A stretch of 64,000 bases of DNA from Argopecten irradians. Taxonomy: Eukaryota > Mollusca > Bivalvia > Pectinida > Pectinidae. Location: positions 61,434,902 through 61,498,901 of the forward strand of contig NC_091134.1 in the NCBI RefSeq assembly GCF_041381155.1, in the 5' to 3' direction. A program made the position numbers and the translations under genes. The notes under the pieces were generated by a model. It made no database searches and was not told the DNA's origin. It saw only the letters and a list, made by a program, of their open reading frames with translations. The stretch's first letter is position 1. Every line of letters begins with the position of its first letter. This document shows positions 8,692 to 18,861 of the stretch, piece after piece.

Positions 8692-10411
8692 ATGAATTTT
8701 GTTTTGCTGTGCTTTCTTATGTTTACGATATCATCGATCAATGTAAATGGCTTAAGAGATGTTGTAAAAGTATTTGAATACTTTCAGTATCATAATTATA
8801 AAGTTGTTTTATTGCAAGAAACTTTCTGGGATGACACCTTTGTAAATCAAATAAGTCACCTGTGGAAAGGTACGATTGTTTTTAACAATAGTAATGATAA
8901 CAGAAAAGGTGTCGCTATTTTAGTGTCTAATGATTTTTAAAATGGTTTGATTGATTTTGATGGATATGACAGAAGAGTTTTACGAATTAAGTTAACAATT
9001 GAAGATAATGATTGGAATATTGTAAATATATATGCTCCGAATGCTGTTAGTGAAAAAAAACTTTTTTTGAACGTTTAAAAGTTTAGTTAGGACCATTTTT
9101 GGAGAATCTTATTACAGGGGGTGATTTTAATACACTACTCTTTCCACTCTAGATCGTACAGGTGCTACGTCACATACGGTGAATCCTAGTGTGTCGGCAC
9201 TGAAAAGTCTTATGTTTTCATGTGATATTCACGATATTTGGAGATTTAGAAACAAAAATTGTGCAGTTTATTCACGGAAACGAGTGAGTTTAGATACTTT
9301 ATCACAAAGTCGTATAGACTACTTTCTAGTAGCTAAAACCATAAGTTCTTTTGTACAAAATGTATACTATAATGATACTTCGTTTAGTGATCATTGTTTT
9401 GTTGTAATGAAAATTGACTGTGATAGTGACAGTAAAGGTCCAGGTATTTGGATTTTTAATAATTGTTTTTTGTTAAGATGATTTTAATGCAAAAATAAGG
9501 TATATAATAGATTCTGCTAAAAATTGCCCTTTGTATGTTAATGAACCGAAATTTTGGTGGGATAATTTGAAATATAAAATTAAAAAGTTTTCTCGAATTT
9601 ATGGTAAGGATCGAAGAAAACGAAAGATGTCCGAGTTTTATAAGATTCAGAATAAACTGCATAATTATTCCTGTAATATAGCTAATGGGAGGTCCTTTGA
9701 TTGTACTAAGTATGATGAGTTAAAACAGAGTTAAGAAAAAATTGAAAAAGGAAAGTGTAATGGGGCTGTTATGAGGTCAAATGCGAAATGGGCAGCAGAT
9801 GGTGATAAAAATACTAATTTTTTTAAATTGGAGAAGTATAGGCAGAACTCTATTAATTTTTATAATATTTAGTTTTTATAATCAATCGTATAATTGTATT
9901 GAAACAGATGAATGTGATATTGAAAATGTTTTAACTTTTATTGACAAAAAGGTATCTGATGATGACAGAATCGAGTGCGATTCGCCTGTAACTGTTGATG
10001 AAATACACAAAGCGTTGTTTTCTATGTCTAAGTCTAAAAGTCCAGGCTTAGATGGTCTGACTGTTAAATTTTATTGCCATTTTTTGATGATTTAAAATAT
10101 ATTTTTCCTCACATTGTACAAAGTATCTGGGAAGATAAAGAATTGACAAGAAGTATGAAACAAGGGGTTATTAATCTGGTTTATAAAAAGAGAGGTGATA
10201 AAAAACTTTGTTGAAAAATTGGAGGCCTATTAGCCTTTTAAACGTAGATTATAAAATGTTAGCCCGGGTTATGTCAGAGCGGCTTAAGTCTGTTTTACCT
10301 TCTATTATTTCTGATTTTCAGTCTTGCTGTGTGGTTGGGCGTGATATCGCGGATACTATTTTTTGTGTGCGTGATATTATTTATCTTACTACACAGGAAG
10401 ATCGTGAGGGG
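8692..10411 (+). pseudogene. LINE A ORF2: endonuclease and start of reverse transcriptase
   Basis: The region encodes an apurinic-like endonuclease (ISSINVNGLRD at about 8735, LLQETFW at 8813, GGDFN near 9118, SRIDYFLV at about 9310 and SDH at 9390), a linker, and the start of a Tx1/L1-like reverse transcriptase (KSKSPGLDGLTVKFY near 10,035; LKNWRPISLLNVDYKM at 10,211). Several frame changes and stops break it (for instance after 8940, near 9480, 9733 and 10,093). Its GEE-type text ends exactly at the DIRS-order element (EGYF, 10,411) and resumes at 15,244 (ILKIDQEKPFDRV). The same linker appears as a fragment at 23,938-24,235. Confidence 0.85.
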
Positions 10412-10491
10412 TATTTCTCCAAAACACTGCGCTTACCGCTAATAATAACAACATAACTCACAAATAAAATGCAAGGGCTCGACCACGCCGA
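10412..10491 (-). repeat. DIRS-order element terminal repeat B2
   Basis: The 80-bp terminal segment matches B1 at 10,842-10,923 (TTCTCCAAAA, CACTGCGCTTACCGC and GCTCGACCACGCC are shared). A 24-bp part ending in GACCACGCCGA is repeated once more just inside it (10,492-10,516). Confidence 0.9.
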
Positions 10492-10624
10492 GGCACAAGG
10501 GCTCGACCACGCCGAAGCTGATTTAATTAACCAAAAACTAAATCACCTTTCACAATACACAAATCCATACCATCCTAAATACACATGAATAATTGCCAAA
10601 AACTTGTATATAAAAAAAATAATA

Positions 10625-10844
10625 AAAATTTTCCTGTAAACTAGCGTGTGAGCCGGTCAACGTGGTCTCGCTGAATGAAAAAAGCACGTGCCTCGCACTA
10701 GTCACCTACACGCGTACCTACACGCCACTCGGTAAAACTCGTCACTTTCCGTAACCGACCGTGCTTGCCACGTGGCGGTTCTCTACGCTATAGGAGAAAA
10801 CAATTTCAGTCTAATTCATTACATTCAAACGAATGAAATTATAT
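10625..10844 (-). repeat. DIRS-order element internal repeat A2
   Basis: This is a nearly identical copy of A1 at 15,025-15,243 (CCTGTAAACTAGCGTGTGAG to AACGAATGAAATTATAT). It shares the TAT of the B1/A2 junction. Confidence 0.95.
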
Positions 10845-10923
10845 TTCTCCAAAAACACTGCGCTTACCGCTAATAATAACAACATAACTCACAAATAAAA
10901 TGCAAGGGCTCGACCACGCCGAG
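10842..10923 (-). repeat. DIRS-order element internal repeat B1
   Basis: Copy of the B repeat adjoining A2 with TAT shared. It lies immediately after the recombinase region on the minus strand. Confidence 0.9.
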
Positions 10924-10960
10924 GCTGAATCAAAGAAAGGGAAGAATATTGACGTAAAAA

Positions 10961-11958
10961 TTATAAGCCCAAATGTTTTGACACCGAAAGCCTGTGTCCT
11001 AAGGAATCTTTTACGTAGCCGTCTTTGGCGTTCTCGGAACGCCACCTGCCGTGTCTTTTGAATAACCTATCTGATATACCCGCGTTAGCCGCGCTCGTTG
11101 CTCCACCAGAACGTAAACTATGAAGCCCATACCGTTTTATATCTGGGACAAAAGGACTGAAAGCCTCCATAAAAAGCTCCCTCATTCTGGTGTAAGATAC
11201 TGCTTTGCTATCCAACCGACAAATAAAACCATTGGCAGTTTTCGATAACGCCTGGAAAATGAATTCGTTTGAATTGAAGCTAGCTGAGGCGAAAAATCGC
11301 TCAATATTTGCCACGGGACAAAGCCGAGTCCCTTAGCGCGCAATAACCACCCGGGCTCCATCTCTGTAAACATCTGTCTTACTTTTGCGAACTAGAACCA
11401 GCATATGTGTCTCAAAAAACTGAAAATCAGATCTCTTTAATTCTAACAGTTCAGATACTCTGAAAAAAACCTGCATATCCAACCAAACATGCGCACACGG
11501 TGCGCTGGTTGTAAAGATTATTGTCACTACTGTATTTATCGAACATTCTGCCAAGAATTTCCGGAGTAATAGGATCTTTCTTCATCTTAGGTACCGACAA
11601 ACGTCTCTTTGCCCCTTCCAGTGTGTTCTTAACTAAGACAGACTCTGTAGGAGAAGATATTCCCACTACATGATGAGCCCATTGTAAACTATAAAAAGCC
11701 GTTAACACAGGACTTGGAGAATTCACTTGTTGAACCAGAGATGCTATATACACTGATACGTGAATAGGATTGGCGGGAAAAGCAATCACTGTCTGTCAAA
11801 CCGTTGCTTTTGGCCCACCTTTTCCATCTTAGAAATCCGCGATGATACGTCTTAGCGGTAGTAGTGGCTTTACACTCAGTCAATAAGTCCGGAACTAAGC
11901 TCACGGTATCAGCTAATTCACCCGGTAGTTCTGATATATCGTCTCTGAAAGCCTGCAA
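10961..11958 (-). pseudogene. Tyrosine recombinase of the DIRS-order element (fossil part)
   Basis: The region encodes a recombinase of the lambda-integrase fold. Recognisable parts are an SAM-like DNA-binding section (SLVPDLLTECKATTTAKTY) and a catalytic part with RVSELLELKRSDF and HSLRSGGATSAANAGI followed by HGRW and a GY, the conserved R, H-x2-R, H/W and Y series. It is spread over several frames; about three breaks are present. It follows the RT-RNase H region on the minus strand, as in other DIRS-like elements, where it integrates a circular DNA intermediate in place of a DDE integrase. Confidence 0.85.
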
Positions 11959-12166
11959 AAAACATTCGTATAAGGAATCCTTAATGCATATACAAACGAT
12001 TAGTCAAAACACGGCTTACATGTATATACCAGAGTCATTATGTATGTACATGTATCTAAGCTAATCAATAGCAAAACAACAAACGACTTAATTTGACGCC
12101 CTAGTCTTATGTCTACCTAGGTCTACTGTACACACTGTGCCATCACCATACCACCACCAATCCGGA

Positions 12167-13969
12167 TTAGTATACACCACTACCACCACCACGAAAATCT
12201 AGCCTCAATGCCAGCATTCTGAATGGGAGGTCCACGTTTCCAAACAAATATTTATTCCCCCTCCCGGGCATATACGATTGTTTGTTAGTAGGCAAATACA
12301 CCATTCCCACCACCTCAGGGATATAGCCATCACCAGTGGGGCATAAAAAAGGCCAAAAACTCGCGGACCTCCACAACGGAACCACCATAGTCCCGTACGC
12401 ACTACACTGACGCATATATTTCAGTACCCTGTGCACAATACACACGGGTGGCACAAACCAGCCGTTTACACCAAACCAATCGGCTGTAAATGCGTCTACG
12501 CCATTACTCTCAATACTCCAATGACGAGAGTAAAAAACTGGGAGTTTACTATTAATATGATTAGCAAACCAATCGATCTCATGAGGGCCCCATAACCCCT
12601 CCAGCCACTGGAAAATCTCATCAGAGACTGACCAATCGTCAGAATCAACTAGTCGGCTCAAAACATCAGCCTGGTCATTCAGATCTCTAGGGATCCATTC
12701 AACGTCTAAGGAAACATTAGTTCTCAAACAGGTACGAAAAATCGTGTAAGCAATTTCTTGTAAACATGGCTTCATACTGCCTCTAGATACAATTCGTACT
12801 ACATTTTGGTTATCCGTGAACCACTTCACTCTCTTGTCTCTCAGCAAATGCTCCATAGACATAAACACATTTCTCACTGCTGTAAGTTCCCGCCAAGTAG
12901 AACTTTGCTCCTTCTCAGCATCTGACCACATGCCGTGAGCGGTGCCGTTCGGCGTATCTACAACGTAACCGCCATAACCTGTGTTACTGGCGTCACTATA
13001 TACAACCGTGTGACAAGCACAGTCTTCTGTAAAATTTCTAACATTCAAATCCGACACATTATCTCCCCAAAAATTCAATTGCTTAACACTGTCATCTGAC
13101 AGCGATATAGCACTGTTCCATGATATAGATTCAGAGATATCTACACTTAAACTCTTTGTCATAATGTACACTACGTTGCCTAAGACATAGGACATTGACA
13201 CAATCTGCCCTACAGCAGATGCTACCTTACGTACAGGTACTCGCCCACACATACGTATATCTTCCAAAACGTCACTTATATACATAGACAATTTGTCAAG
13301 CCTGGGCTGTGTAATACTTAAAATACCTTCAACAGTATCAATGGAGTTGCCCAAAAACACTAGTTTCCTAACAGGAATCCAAGTCGATTTCTCGGGCTTG
13401 GGTACAAAACCGCTAGCTATCAGGTCATGCTTGACCTGACTCGCCATATGTGCGCACGCGCTCTCGTCACTATGCACACCTAACCCGTCATCTAGGTACA
13501 TGAGTATTTGTTTACCCTCGCCACGCCACTTTTTCACTAGTGGTCTGGTGACTTTGGTGTAAATATAACAAGCTGAACTCAACCCAAAAGGCAGTACCAT
13601 GAATTTAAAATATCTTACTTTGTTTCCGAAAACCCAGGAAAAACCGAGAAAATTAGTATGCGGTTCAAATATTTCGATATGATGATAAGCCGAATGGATG
13701 TCAAATTTGAAACAATAACAGCCCTGCGTAACAAATTGCATAGCAGTTCTCATATCTTCAAATTTCACACTGGACTTCCAGATATGTTTATTTACGTGTC
13801 TTAAATCTAATATTAACCGTTTTTTCCCGGAATTTTGGACAGAAACTGTCAGAGGATTTACAACAAACGGAGGCGTCTCACACTCAACAATCAAAGATCT
13901 AACTAATAAGTCATTAATTGCATCTACCACAAACTCTGCTTGTTTTAGAGACGAAACATTGTTCTTCAA
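12167..13969 (-). CDS. Reverse transcriptase-RNase H of the DIRS-order element
   Basis: A 600-residue open frame. In order: fingers/palm with LILDLRHVNKHIW and FKFDIHSAYHHIEI, the catalytic LMYLDDGLG (about residues 156-164), the thumb, an RNase H domain (VVYSDASNTGYGGY at about 321-334; WRELTAVRNV; FTDNQNVVRIV; NDQADVLSRL), and a carboxyl extension with EIDWFANHINSKLPVFYSR, VDAFTADW and VPPVC, typical of DIRS-like elements. More upstream pol-like text (GRLRNSIRFWEYIG, about 14,090-14,050) lies in another frame; related families use overlapping frames. The protein would copy the element RNA into a circular DNA. Confidence 0.9.
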   Translation of the reverse strand: MKNNVSSLKQAEFVVDAINDLLVRSLIVECETPPFVVNPLTVSVQNSGKKRLILDLRHVNKHIWKSSVKFEDMRTAMQFVTQGCYCFKFDIHSAYHHIEIFEPHTNFLGFSWVFGNKVRYFKFMVLPFGLSSACYIYTKVTRPLVKKWRGEGKQILMYLDDGLGVHSDESACAHMASQVKHDLIASGFVPKPEKSTWIPVRKLVFLGNSIDTVEGILSITQPRLDKLSMYISDVLEDIRMCGRVPVRKVASAVGQIVSMSYVLGNVVYIMTKSLSVDISESISWNSAISLSDDSVKQLNFWGDNVSDLNVRNFTEDCACHTVVYSDASNTGYGGYVVDTPNGTAHGMWSDAEKEQSSTWRELTAVRNVFMSMEHLLRDKRVKWFTDNQNVVRIVSRGSMKPCLQEIAYTIFRTCLRTNVSLDVEWIPRDLNDQADVLSRLVDSDDWSVSDEIFQWLEGLWGPHEIDWFANHINSKLPVFYSRHWSIESNGVDAFTADWFGVNGWFVPPVCIVHRVLKYMRQCSAYGTMVVPLWRSASFWPFLCPTGDGYIPEVVGMVYLPTNKQSYMPGRGNKYLFGNVDLPFRMLALRLDFRGGGSGVY

Positions 13970-14215
13970 AACAATCGAGGGAGGCGTGGAATAAACAGAT
14001 AAAACGGAATTTTGTAACCAAGTTTCAACGTCTCAATAATGAACTCACTACTGCCAATATATTCCCAAAACCTTATACTGTTCCTGAGTCTACCTCTCAC
14101 AATTATCTTGGCTTGCCCCTGTTCATATTCGTAATAATCTTCCGTAAATTCGGAAAGTTTATCTGATAAATGACAGTTCTCACTGGTATACTTATCTTTT
14201 ACAAACTTGGCCTCA

Positions 14216-14992
14216 TCACTGTGGTTTTGTCCGGGTAGATGCTGCTGCTGAGGCGTTCGATCTTTGGTTGTTCGGACACTCACTCCTCCAATGGTTGAAG
14301 GATCCACAGGAATAGCATGCTCCGTGTTGCTGTCCCCTCCGTGCGTATAATCCAGAGTTCCCGTGAAAAACTGGCGGTCCTGCAAACCATTCCTGCACGG
14401 AGGGCCCTCTAAAGGGCTGCTGAAGAGGACCAGAAGAATGATTCCCGCCATTGCCCACGCTGCTACGCCCACTAATTTGCCTCTTAGAATTAGCGGCCTT
14501 AGATTTCTTCTTTTTGATAGCCCTATTCTCGGCTCTGTTGATCTTTCCCTCATCCTCGCTGTCACTCGCTATAGGATTAGATTCGTATTGTCTAACGGTT
14601 TCCCAACCGCCTTCGCTGGAATCTGCTATCTTAATTAGTTTGTTTCTCCTTGAAACTTTGTCCTTCAATGCACATATAATTTCACTGGCGTACGAATGTT
14701 TGGAGTTCTCCAGGGCCCAGTTAACCTGGTCAAAATCCTCACCCAGTTCTGTGTTGAAGGTGTACTGAACTTTATTGCCCTCGTATTTCCACTTATATGA
14801 ATGCTCTGTTTTAATTCTTTTCACTTGTGACGACACAGACACCGCCGCGCCTTTGACTTCCTCGCGAAGGTCGCCAAGTTCTTGCGACAATTTAGAGTCT
14901 ATCGCATTAATATTTTTCCCTTGTGCTTGAACTGCGTCCCAAATATCCGCAAGACTAATAGAAGCGTTGCGGGAGCTTGAATTGTCCTCCAT
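14216..14992 (-). CDS. Gag-like protein of the DIRS-order element
   Basis: A 258-residue frame begins MEDNSSSRNASISLADIWDA, continues with a coiled-coil-like stretch (NINAIDSKLSQELGDLREEV), a globular middle, a Lys/Arg-rich region (RAIKKKKSKAANSKRQ) and one zinc knuckle C-x2-C-x4-H-x4-C (CYSCGSFNHWRSEC, near residue 230). This is the usual gag plan of Ngaro/PAT-like elements. It lies first on the minus strand after repeat A1, and its 3' end overlaps the pol region in a different frame. Confidence 0.85.
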   Translation of the reverse strand: MEDNSSSRNASISLADIWDAVQAQGKNINAIDSKLSQELGDLREEVKGAAVSVSSQVKRIKTEHSYKWKYEGNKVQYTFNTELGEDFDQVNWALENSKHSYASEIICALKDKVSRRNKLIKIADSSEGGWETVRQYESNPIASDSEDEGKINRAENRAIKKKKSKAANSKRQISGRSSVGNGGNHSSGPLQQPFRGPSVQEWFAGPPVFHGNSGLYARRGQQHGACYSCGSFNHWRSECPNNQRSNASAAASTRTKPQ

Positions 14993-15024
14993 GTGAAAAA
15001 AAAATTCAAGTAAATGCGATGAGA

Positions 15025-15243
15025 AAAATTTCCTGTAAACTAGCGTGTGAGCCGGTCAACGTGGTCTCGCTGAATGATAAAAGCACGTGCCTCGCACTAG
15101 TCACCTACACGCGTACCTACACGCCACTCGGTAAAACTCGTCACTTTCCGTAACCGACCGTGCTTGCCACGTGGCGGTTCTCTACGCTATAGGAGAAAAC
15201 AATTTCAGTCTAATTCATTACATTCAAACGAATGAAATTATAT
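15025..15243 (-). repeat. DIRS-order element terminal repeat A1
   Basis: The 5' terminal repeat of the minus-strand element. It is about 99% identical to A2 (10,625-10,844) and ends in TAT at the junction with LINE A. Confidence 0.95.
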
Positions 15244-15659
15244 ATTCTTAAAATTGATCAAGAAAAGCCCTTTGATCGTGTAAGTCATTCGTATTTGTTC
15301 AAAATTTTGGAAAATTTGGTTTTGGTGGGAATTTTGTTGACTGGATTAAGATATTTTACACCAATATTTCTAGTTCTGTAAAATATAATGGGAATCTTAC
15401 TAAGTTTATATCCATTCGGAATTCGGTACGGCAGGGCTGTCCAATTTCTGCGATGTTATATGTTTTGGCGGCAGAACCTTTGGGAAATATGATTTTGAAA
15501 TCTCCAGATGTTAATGGTATCACGGTTCCTAATACAAATTTTGAATCTAAAGTGTATCAACATGCGGATGATACTACTTTGACACTTGGAAATAAAATGT
15601 GTATTGAACATGTTTTCAAATTATTGGAAACTTATAGTAAGGGATCTGGTGCCAAAATT
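15244..15659 (+). pseudogene. LINE A ORF2: reverse transcriptase palm, first copy
   Basis: The LINE A text resumes here with ILKIDQEKPFDRVSHSYLF, RQGCPISAMLYVLAAEPLGN and a catalytic motif that reads HADD rather than the usual YADD or FADD. A frame change near 15,330 breaks it. The last 260 bp (15,400-15,659) are repeated at 16,071-16,330, after an inserted LINE tail. Confidence 0.85.
15400..15659 (+). repeat. 260-bp direct repeat, left copy
   Basis: Matches 16,071-16,330 with about five substitutions (98%). Both copies flank the foreign LINE tail at 15,660-16,070. Confidence 0.95.
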
Positions 15660-16070
15660 TCTTTTAATGATCATGTTACCCATATTATTTTGCATTGTGA
15701 TAAAAATTGCGAAATTCGTGACGAGTACTGGTGTTTTTTGGTGAATAATTTTGGATTAGAATTCATGTCGTCGCTTCACAATTTAACAGATTTTGATTTA
15801 TGTAACACCTTGTTGGGTAAAGAATTTGCCTATGATTTCTCAAATAGTGCCTTAGAGGGGTTTAGATTAGGAAATGCATCTTTTTTGTATAGACTCCTGA
15901 AAGCATGCGATCCTTATAGCCTTGAATAATCTCAACTAAGTACTAATTATTAGACTTGAACTTGTACATATTTTGTAAATTTCTATTTGCTTTGTTTTGT
16001 TTATTGTTTTCATGTTAAATGTCATTCTTTATGTAATTTTCAATTTTGGAGTAAAAAAAAGATAATAATG
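15660..16070 (+). mobile_element. 5'-truncated LINE tail inserted in LINE A ORF2
   Basis: The open frame continues past the repeat into a different protein end: VTHIILHCDKNCEIRDEYW, then a helical stretch, ending at the TAA at 15,927-15,929. About 120 bp of 3' UTR and an A-rich tail (AAAAAAAAGATAATAATG, 16,053-16,070) follow. The H-x3-C and related residues recall the carboxyl end of a LINE ORF2 of another family. LINE A restarts at 16,071 with a repeat of the 260 bp to the left, so the insertion is flanked by an unusually long direct duplication. Confidence 0.8.
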
Positions 16071-17650
16071 CTAAGTTTATATCCATTCGGAATTCGGTAC
16101 GGCAGGGCTGTCCAATTTCTGCGATGATATATGTTTTGGCGGCAGAACCTTTGGGAAATATGATTTTGAAATCTCCAGATGTTAATGGTATCACGGTTCC
16201 TAATACAAATTTTGAATCTAAAGTGTATCAACATGCGGATGATACTACTTTGACACTTGGAAATAAAATGTGTATTGAAAATGTTTTTAAATTATTAGAA
16301 ACTTATAGTAAGGGATTTGGTGCCAAAATTAATAAAGATAAGTCAGAAAATCTTTGTGTTGGCCAAGGTAATATTTCGCCAAACGAGCTTGATAAGTTTC
16401 GTATAAAATTATGCGAAAAGGTTATTTGTGTTCTTGGTGTGTATGTTGGTATAGATTTACGTTTATGCAACGAAAAGAATTGGGATAATAAAGTTGCTAA
16501 TATTAGAAATATTTTTAAAATGTGGTCCCAGAGACTGTTAACTAAACAAGGGAGTGCTATTGTAATTAGTTCATTGTTGATGTCTAGATGTTGGTATTGT
16601 CTAACGTCACATACAATACCTCTGGCAGTTATAACTGAAATTAAAAAAAACTATGTTTTGCTTTTTTGTGGCATAAAAGTGCGCATTTGGTCGCTTATGA
16701 TACTATTATTGGCAAAAGAAACGATGGTGGTTTGAATATACCTGACATTTAATTAAAACTTAAAGCGTTTAGATTAAATTTTTTTAAGGTGGTTAGATAA
16801 TTCTTGCAGAGCAGTCTGGAAATGTATGGGTTAGTATATTTTTAACAAAGTTCTGGATTTAAATCTCGATTTTGAGGTTATTTATTGTAAGTTTCCTAAT
16901 AAGTGTCTTAGATCTTTACCCATTGTTTATCACGAAATGTTAAAGGCTTGGTATGTCTTTCAGTCTGTTAATGATATGTTTTATAATGAGGACACCTTTT
17001 TTGTGTATGAACAGCCGTTGTTTTTCAACCCAATATTTTTGAACAATGACAAACCTATTTTCATTGAATGTTTCGCTAAAGCTGGTATAGTTAAGGTTAA
17101 ACATTTGACTTTAGAAGTTGTATCTAAGTTCCTTCACTCAAATGCAATAGTTGATGTTATCAAGGATAGTAATCCAGATATTTCTAGTGATATGATTTTA
17201 AATGATTATAAAATCATCATGGACTCGATTCCTGCTAAATATAAAGATGTTTTTTGAGCAATGTATATACCAATATTAGAACTGACTGTAGACCTTTCGA
17301 TACATCTATGGATGGTAATGGGACTACTGTACTGCTCTATCAAAGAACTACCAAAAATATATATGGGTGTTTTTATTCGTCGATTTTTCAGAAGACCAAT
17401 ATCAAACAAAAATTTAATAGCATTAGCTACCACAAGTCTTTGCAATACTGTATTTTCCATTTTTACCATGTGATATTGTTGATGTTCACTATCGTATTGT
17501 TCATAATACTATATTAACCATGGAAAAGTTTTAAAAAAATGGCACAGTTAATAATGATCAATGTTTAGTTTGTAAAGCTGATTCAGAAACTTTACAGCGT
17601 TTGTTTCTTGATTGTTCAGAATTTTCCGAGTTTTTAGCTTATATCCAAAC
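16071..17650 (+). pseudogene. LINE A ORF2: reverse transcriptase second copy, thumb and connector
   Basis: The second copy of the palm segment (16,071-16,330) continues in frame to INKDKSENLCVGQGN, VICVLGVYVGIDLRLC, and IFKMWSQRLLTKQGSAIVISSLL, the connector seen in Tx1/L1-like ORF2 proteins. Frame changes follow near 16,690 and 16,750. A 106-residue frame at 16,937-17,257 (MLKAWYVFQSV...YEQPLFFNPIFLNN) gives more of the carboxyl half. From 17,268 it aligns with copy 1 (ELTVDL/TDCRPF region) up to TATATCCAAAC at 17,650. Confidence 0.8.
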
Positions 17651-17992
17651 CGTAACTGTCAATAAATGAGCACGATTCGTATCCCTATCCAAAAACTACA
17701 ATCATTAGGAATATGAATTTCAAATAACTAAACTTGTTCTGAAACATTTTCTATTAAAAATAAAATTGGAGTAATCCCCCTTTAATTAGTTATTATTAAT
17801 ATTATTATCACTATACTGTAACTAATTCAGTTTATTTGGTTATATAAATATATGTATTAATGAATTGCAGAATGAATTCATGTTTATACTTTAAAATAAG
17901 TTCTGGAGATGACTTAAATAGGCATAGCCTGATGTCCGATCCTATTGATGTACATAATATCAATAAAATATTGTTGAAATTGAAATCCAAAC
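17651..17992. mobile_element. 334-bp insertion with 8-bp target duplication
   Basis: Comparison with copy 1 shows an extra 342 bp here. The octamer ATCCAAAC occurs at 17,643-17,650 and again at 17,985-17,992, so it is a target duplication. The insert is AT-rich, contains GTCCGATCCTATTGATGTAC and ends ATCAATAAAATATTGTTGAAATTGAA, resembling a 5'-truncated LINE or SINE 3' end with a TTGAAA-type tail. I cannot name the family. Confidence 0.8.
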
Positions 17993-18367
17993 ATAACAAA
18001 GAAACTTTTTTCAAAGGGTGATCAGAATTACTTATCGGATATTTCTCTAGGAAGTCTTGTACTTCTGGGTTTCACAAGAAAGATCAAATTTATTAATCCG
18101 TATTTCATTAACTTCTTTTTTGGAGTAGTTCGTTTCTGTATATTTAAAAGGCGCAATTTAGTAGTTAGTGATATGTCTAAATGGAATTTGAAAACTTTCT
18201 TTAAGTACACACTTAGAAATTACTTTGATTACATTAGACATTATTATCAAATGGCAAAGAAAAATCAGTTGTTCAAAGAGTATATTGCTGCAGAGAATAT
18301 ATTGTTAAAAGGTGGTAATATTTCTTTAAATTCTAATGATTTGAGTTCCTTTGTTTTAGATATCTAG
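17993..18367 (+). pseudogene. LINE A ORF2 carboxyl end (second copy)
   Basis: The end of ORF2 resumes after the insertion and stops at 18,365-18,367 with SSFVLDI, as in copy 1. The reading frame is broken upstream (a TGA at 18,018), and 18,173-18,367 is open for 64 codons. It differs from copy 1 by scattered substitutions, at roughly 90-95% identity. Confidence 0.8.
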
Positions 18368-18429
18368 TTAACACTATTGTTCTCATTGTCTTTGTATTAT
18401 TTTTTTCAAAGGAAAATAAATTGAATGTA

Positions 18430-18861
18430 ATAAAATATACTGCCGGCATAATAAAAAATAATGTCATATAATTTAACTCTCTGATATGTATTAATTCAAA
18501 ACTATATAAAACATTTCTTTATATTCTCTGAAATTAAAATTCAAAACTATAAGTTATCTCCTTATATATACCATAACTGTCTTCTATACACACAGCTGAT
18601 TAAAATGGTATATGATATGTATATATTGTTTAAATAATGATGACATTAGATAATTTTAAACGTTGTATAAAATCCAGGTAATGTGGGAGAACACAGGTAA
18701 AATCCAGGTAAAGTAGGAGAACACAGGAAAAATCCAGGCAATGACGGAGAACACTGGTAAACTCCAGGTAGTGGATATGTGAAGCAGACTATAACTGATG
18801 TCACAACATAACTGGCCCAATTTTATTGTAAAAAAGTGGGAGATAAAAGAACACACCTTCA
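18430..18861. mobile_element. Insertion of about 430 bp in the LINE A 3' UTR, containing a minisatellite
   Basis: In copy 1 TTGAATGTATGCG is continuous. Here it is split after TTGAATGTA and resumes at AATGTATGCG (18,860 on), giving a 6-bp duplication AATGTA. The inserted sequence has no recognisable ORF. Its right half holds 30-bp tandem units. Confidence 0.75.
18669..18776 (+). repeat. 30-bp minisatellite, about 3.6 units
   Basis: Units start AAAATCCAGG and contain GGAGAACAC (18,669, 18,699, 18,729, 18,759). Units differ by 2-6 bases. Confidence 0.95.

Larger units (their letters stand above)
10412..15243 (-). mobile_element. DIRS-order tyrosine-recombinase retroelement with split direct repeats (fossil)
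   Basis: On the minus strand the order is terminal repeat A1, gag-like ORF, reverse transcriptase-RNase H with a carboxyl extension, tyrosine recombinase, then B1, A2, a 130-bp spacer and B2. This A1 ... B1-A2 ... B2 layout is the split-direct-repeat form known from PAT and Ngaro-like DIRS elements. It sits in LINE A ORF2 with no target duplication. The trinucleotide TAT is shared by both outer edges and the B1/A2 junction, as expected for recombinase-mediated insertion of a circle. A1 and A2 differ by about one substitution and one indel in 215 bp, so the insertion is young. The gag and RT-RNase H frames are largely open, while the recombinase region carries about three breaks, so this copy looks broken. 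Confidence 0.9.
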
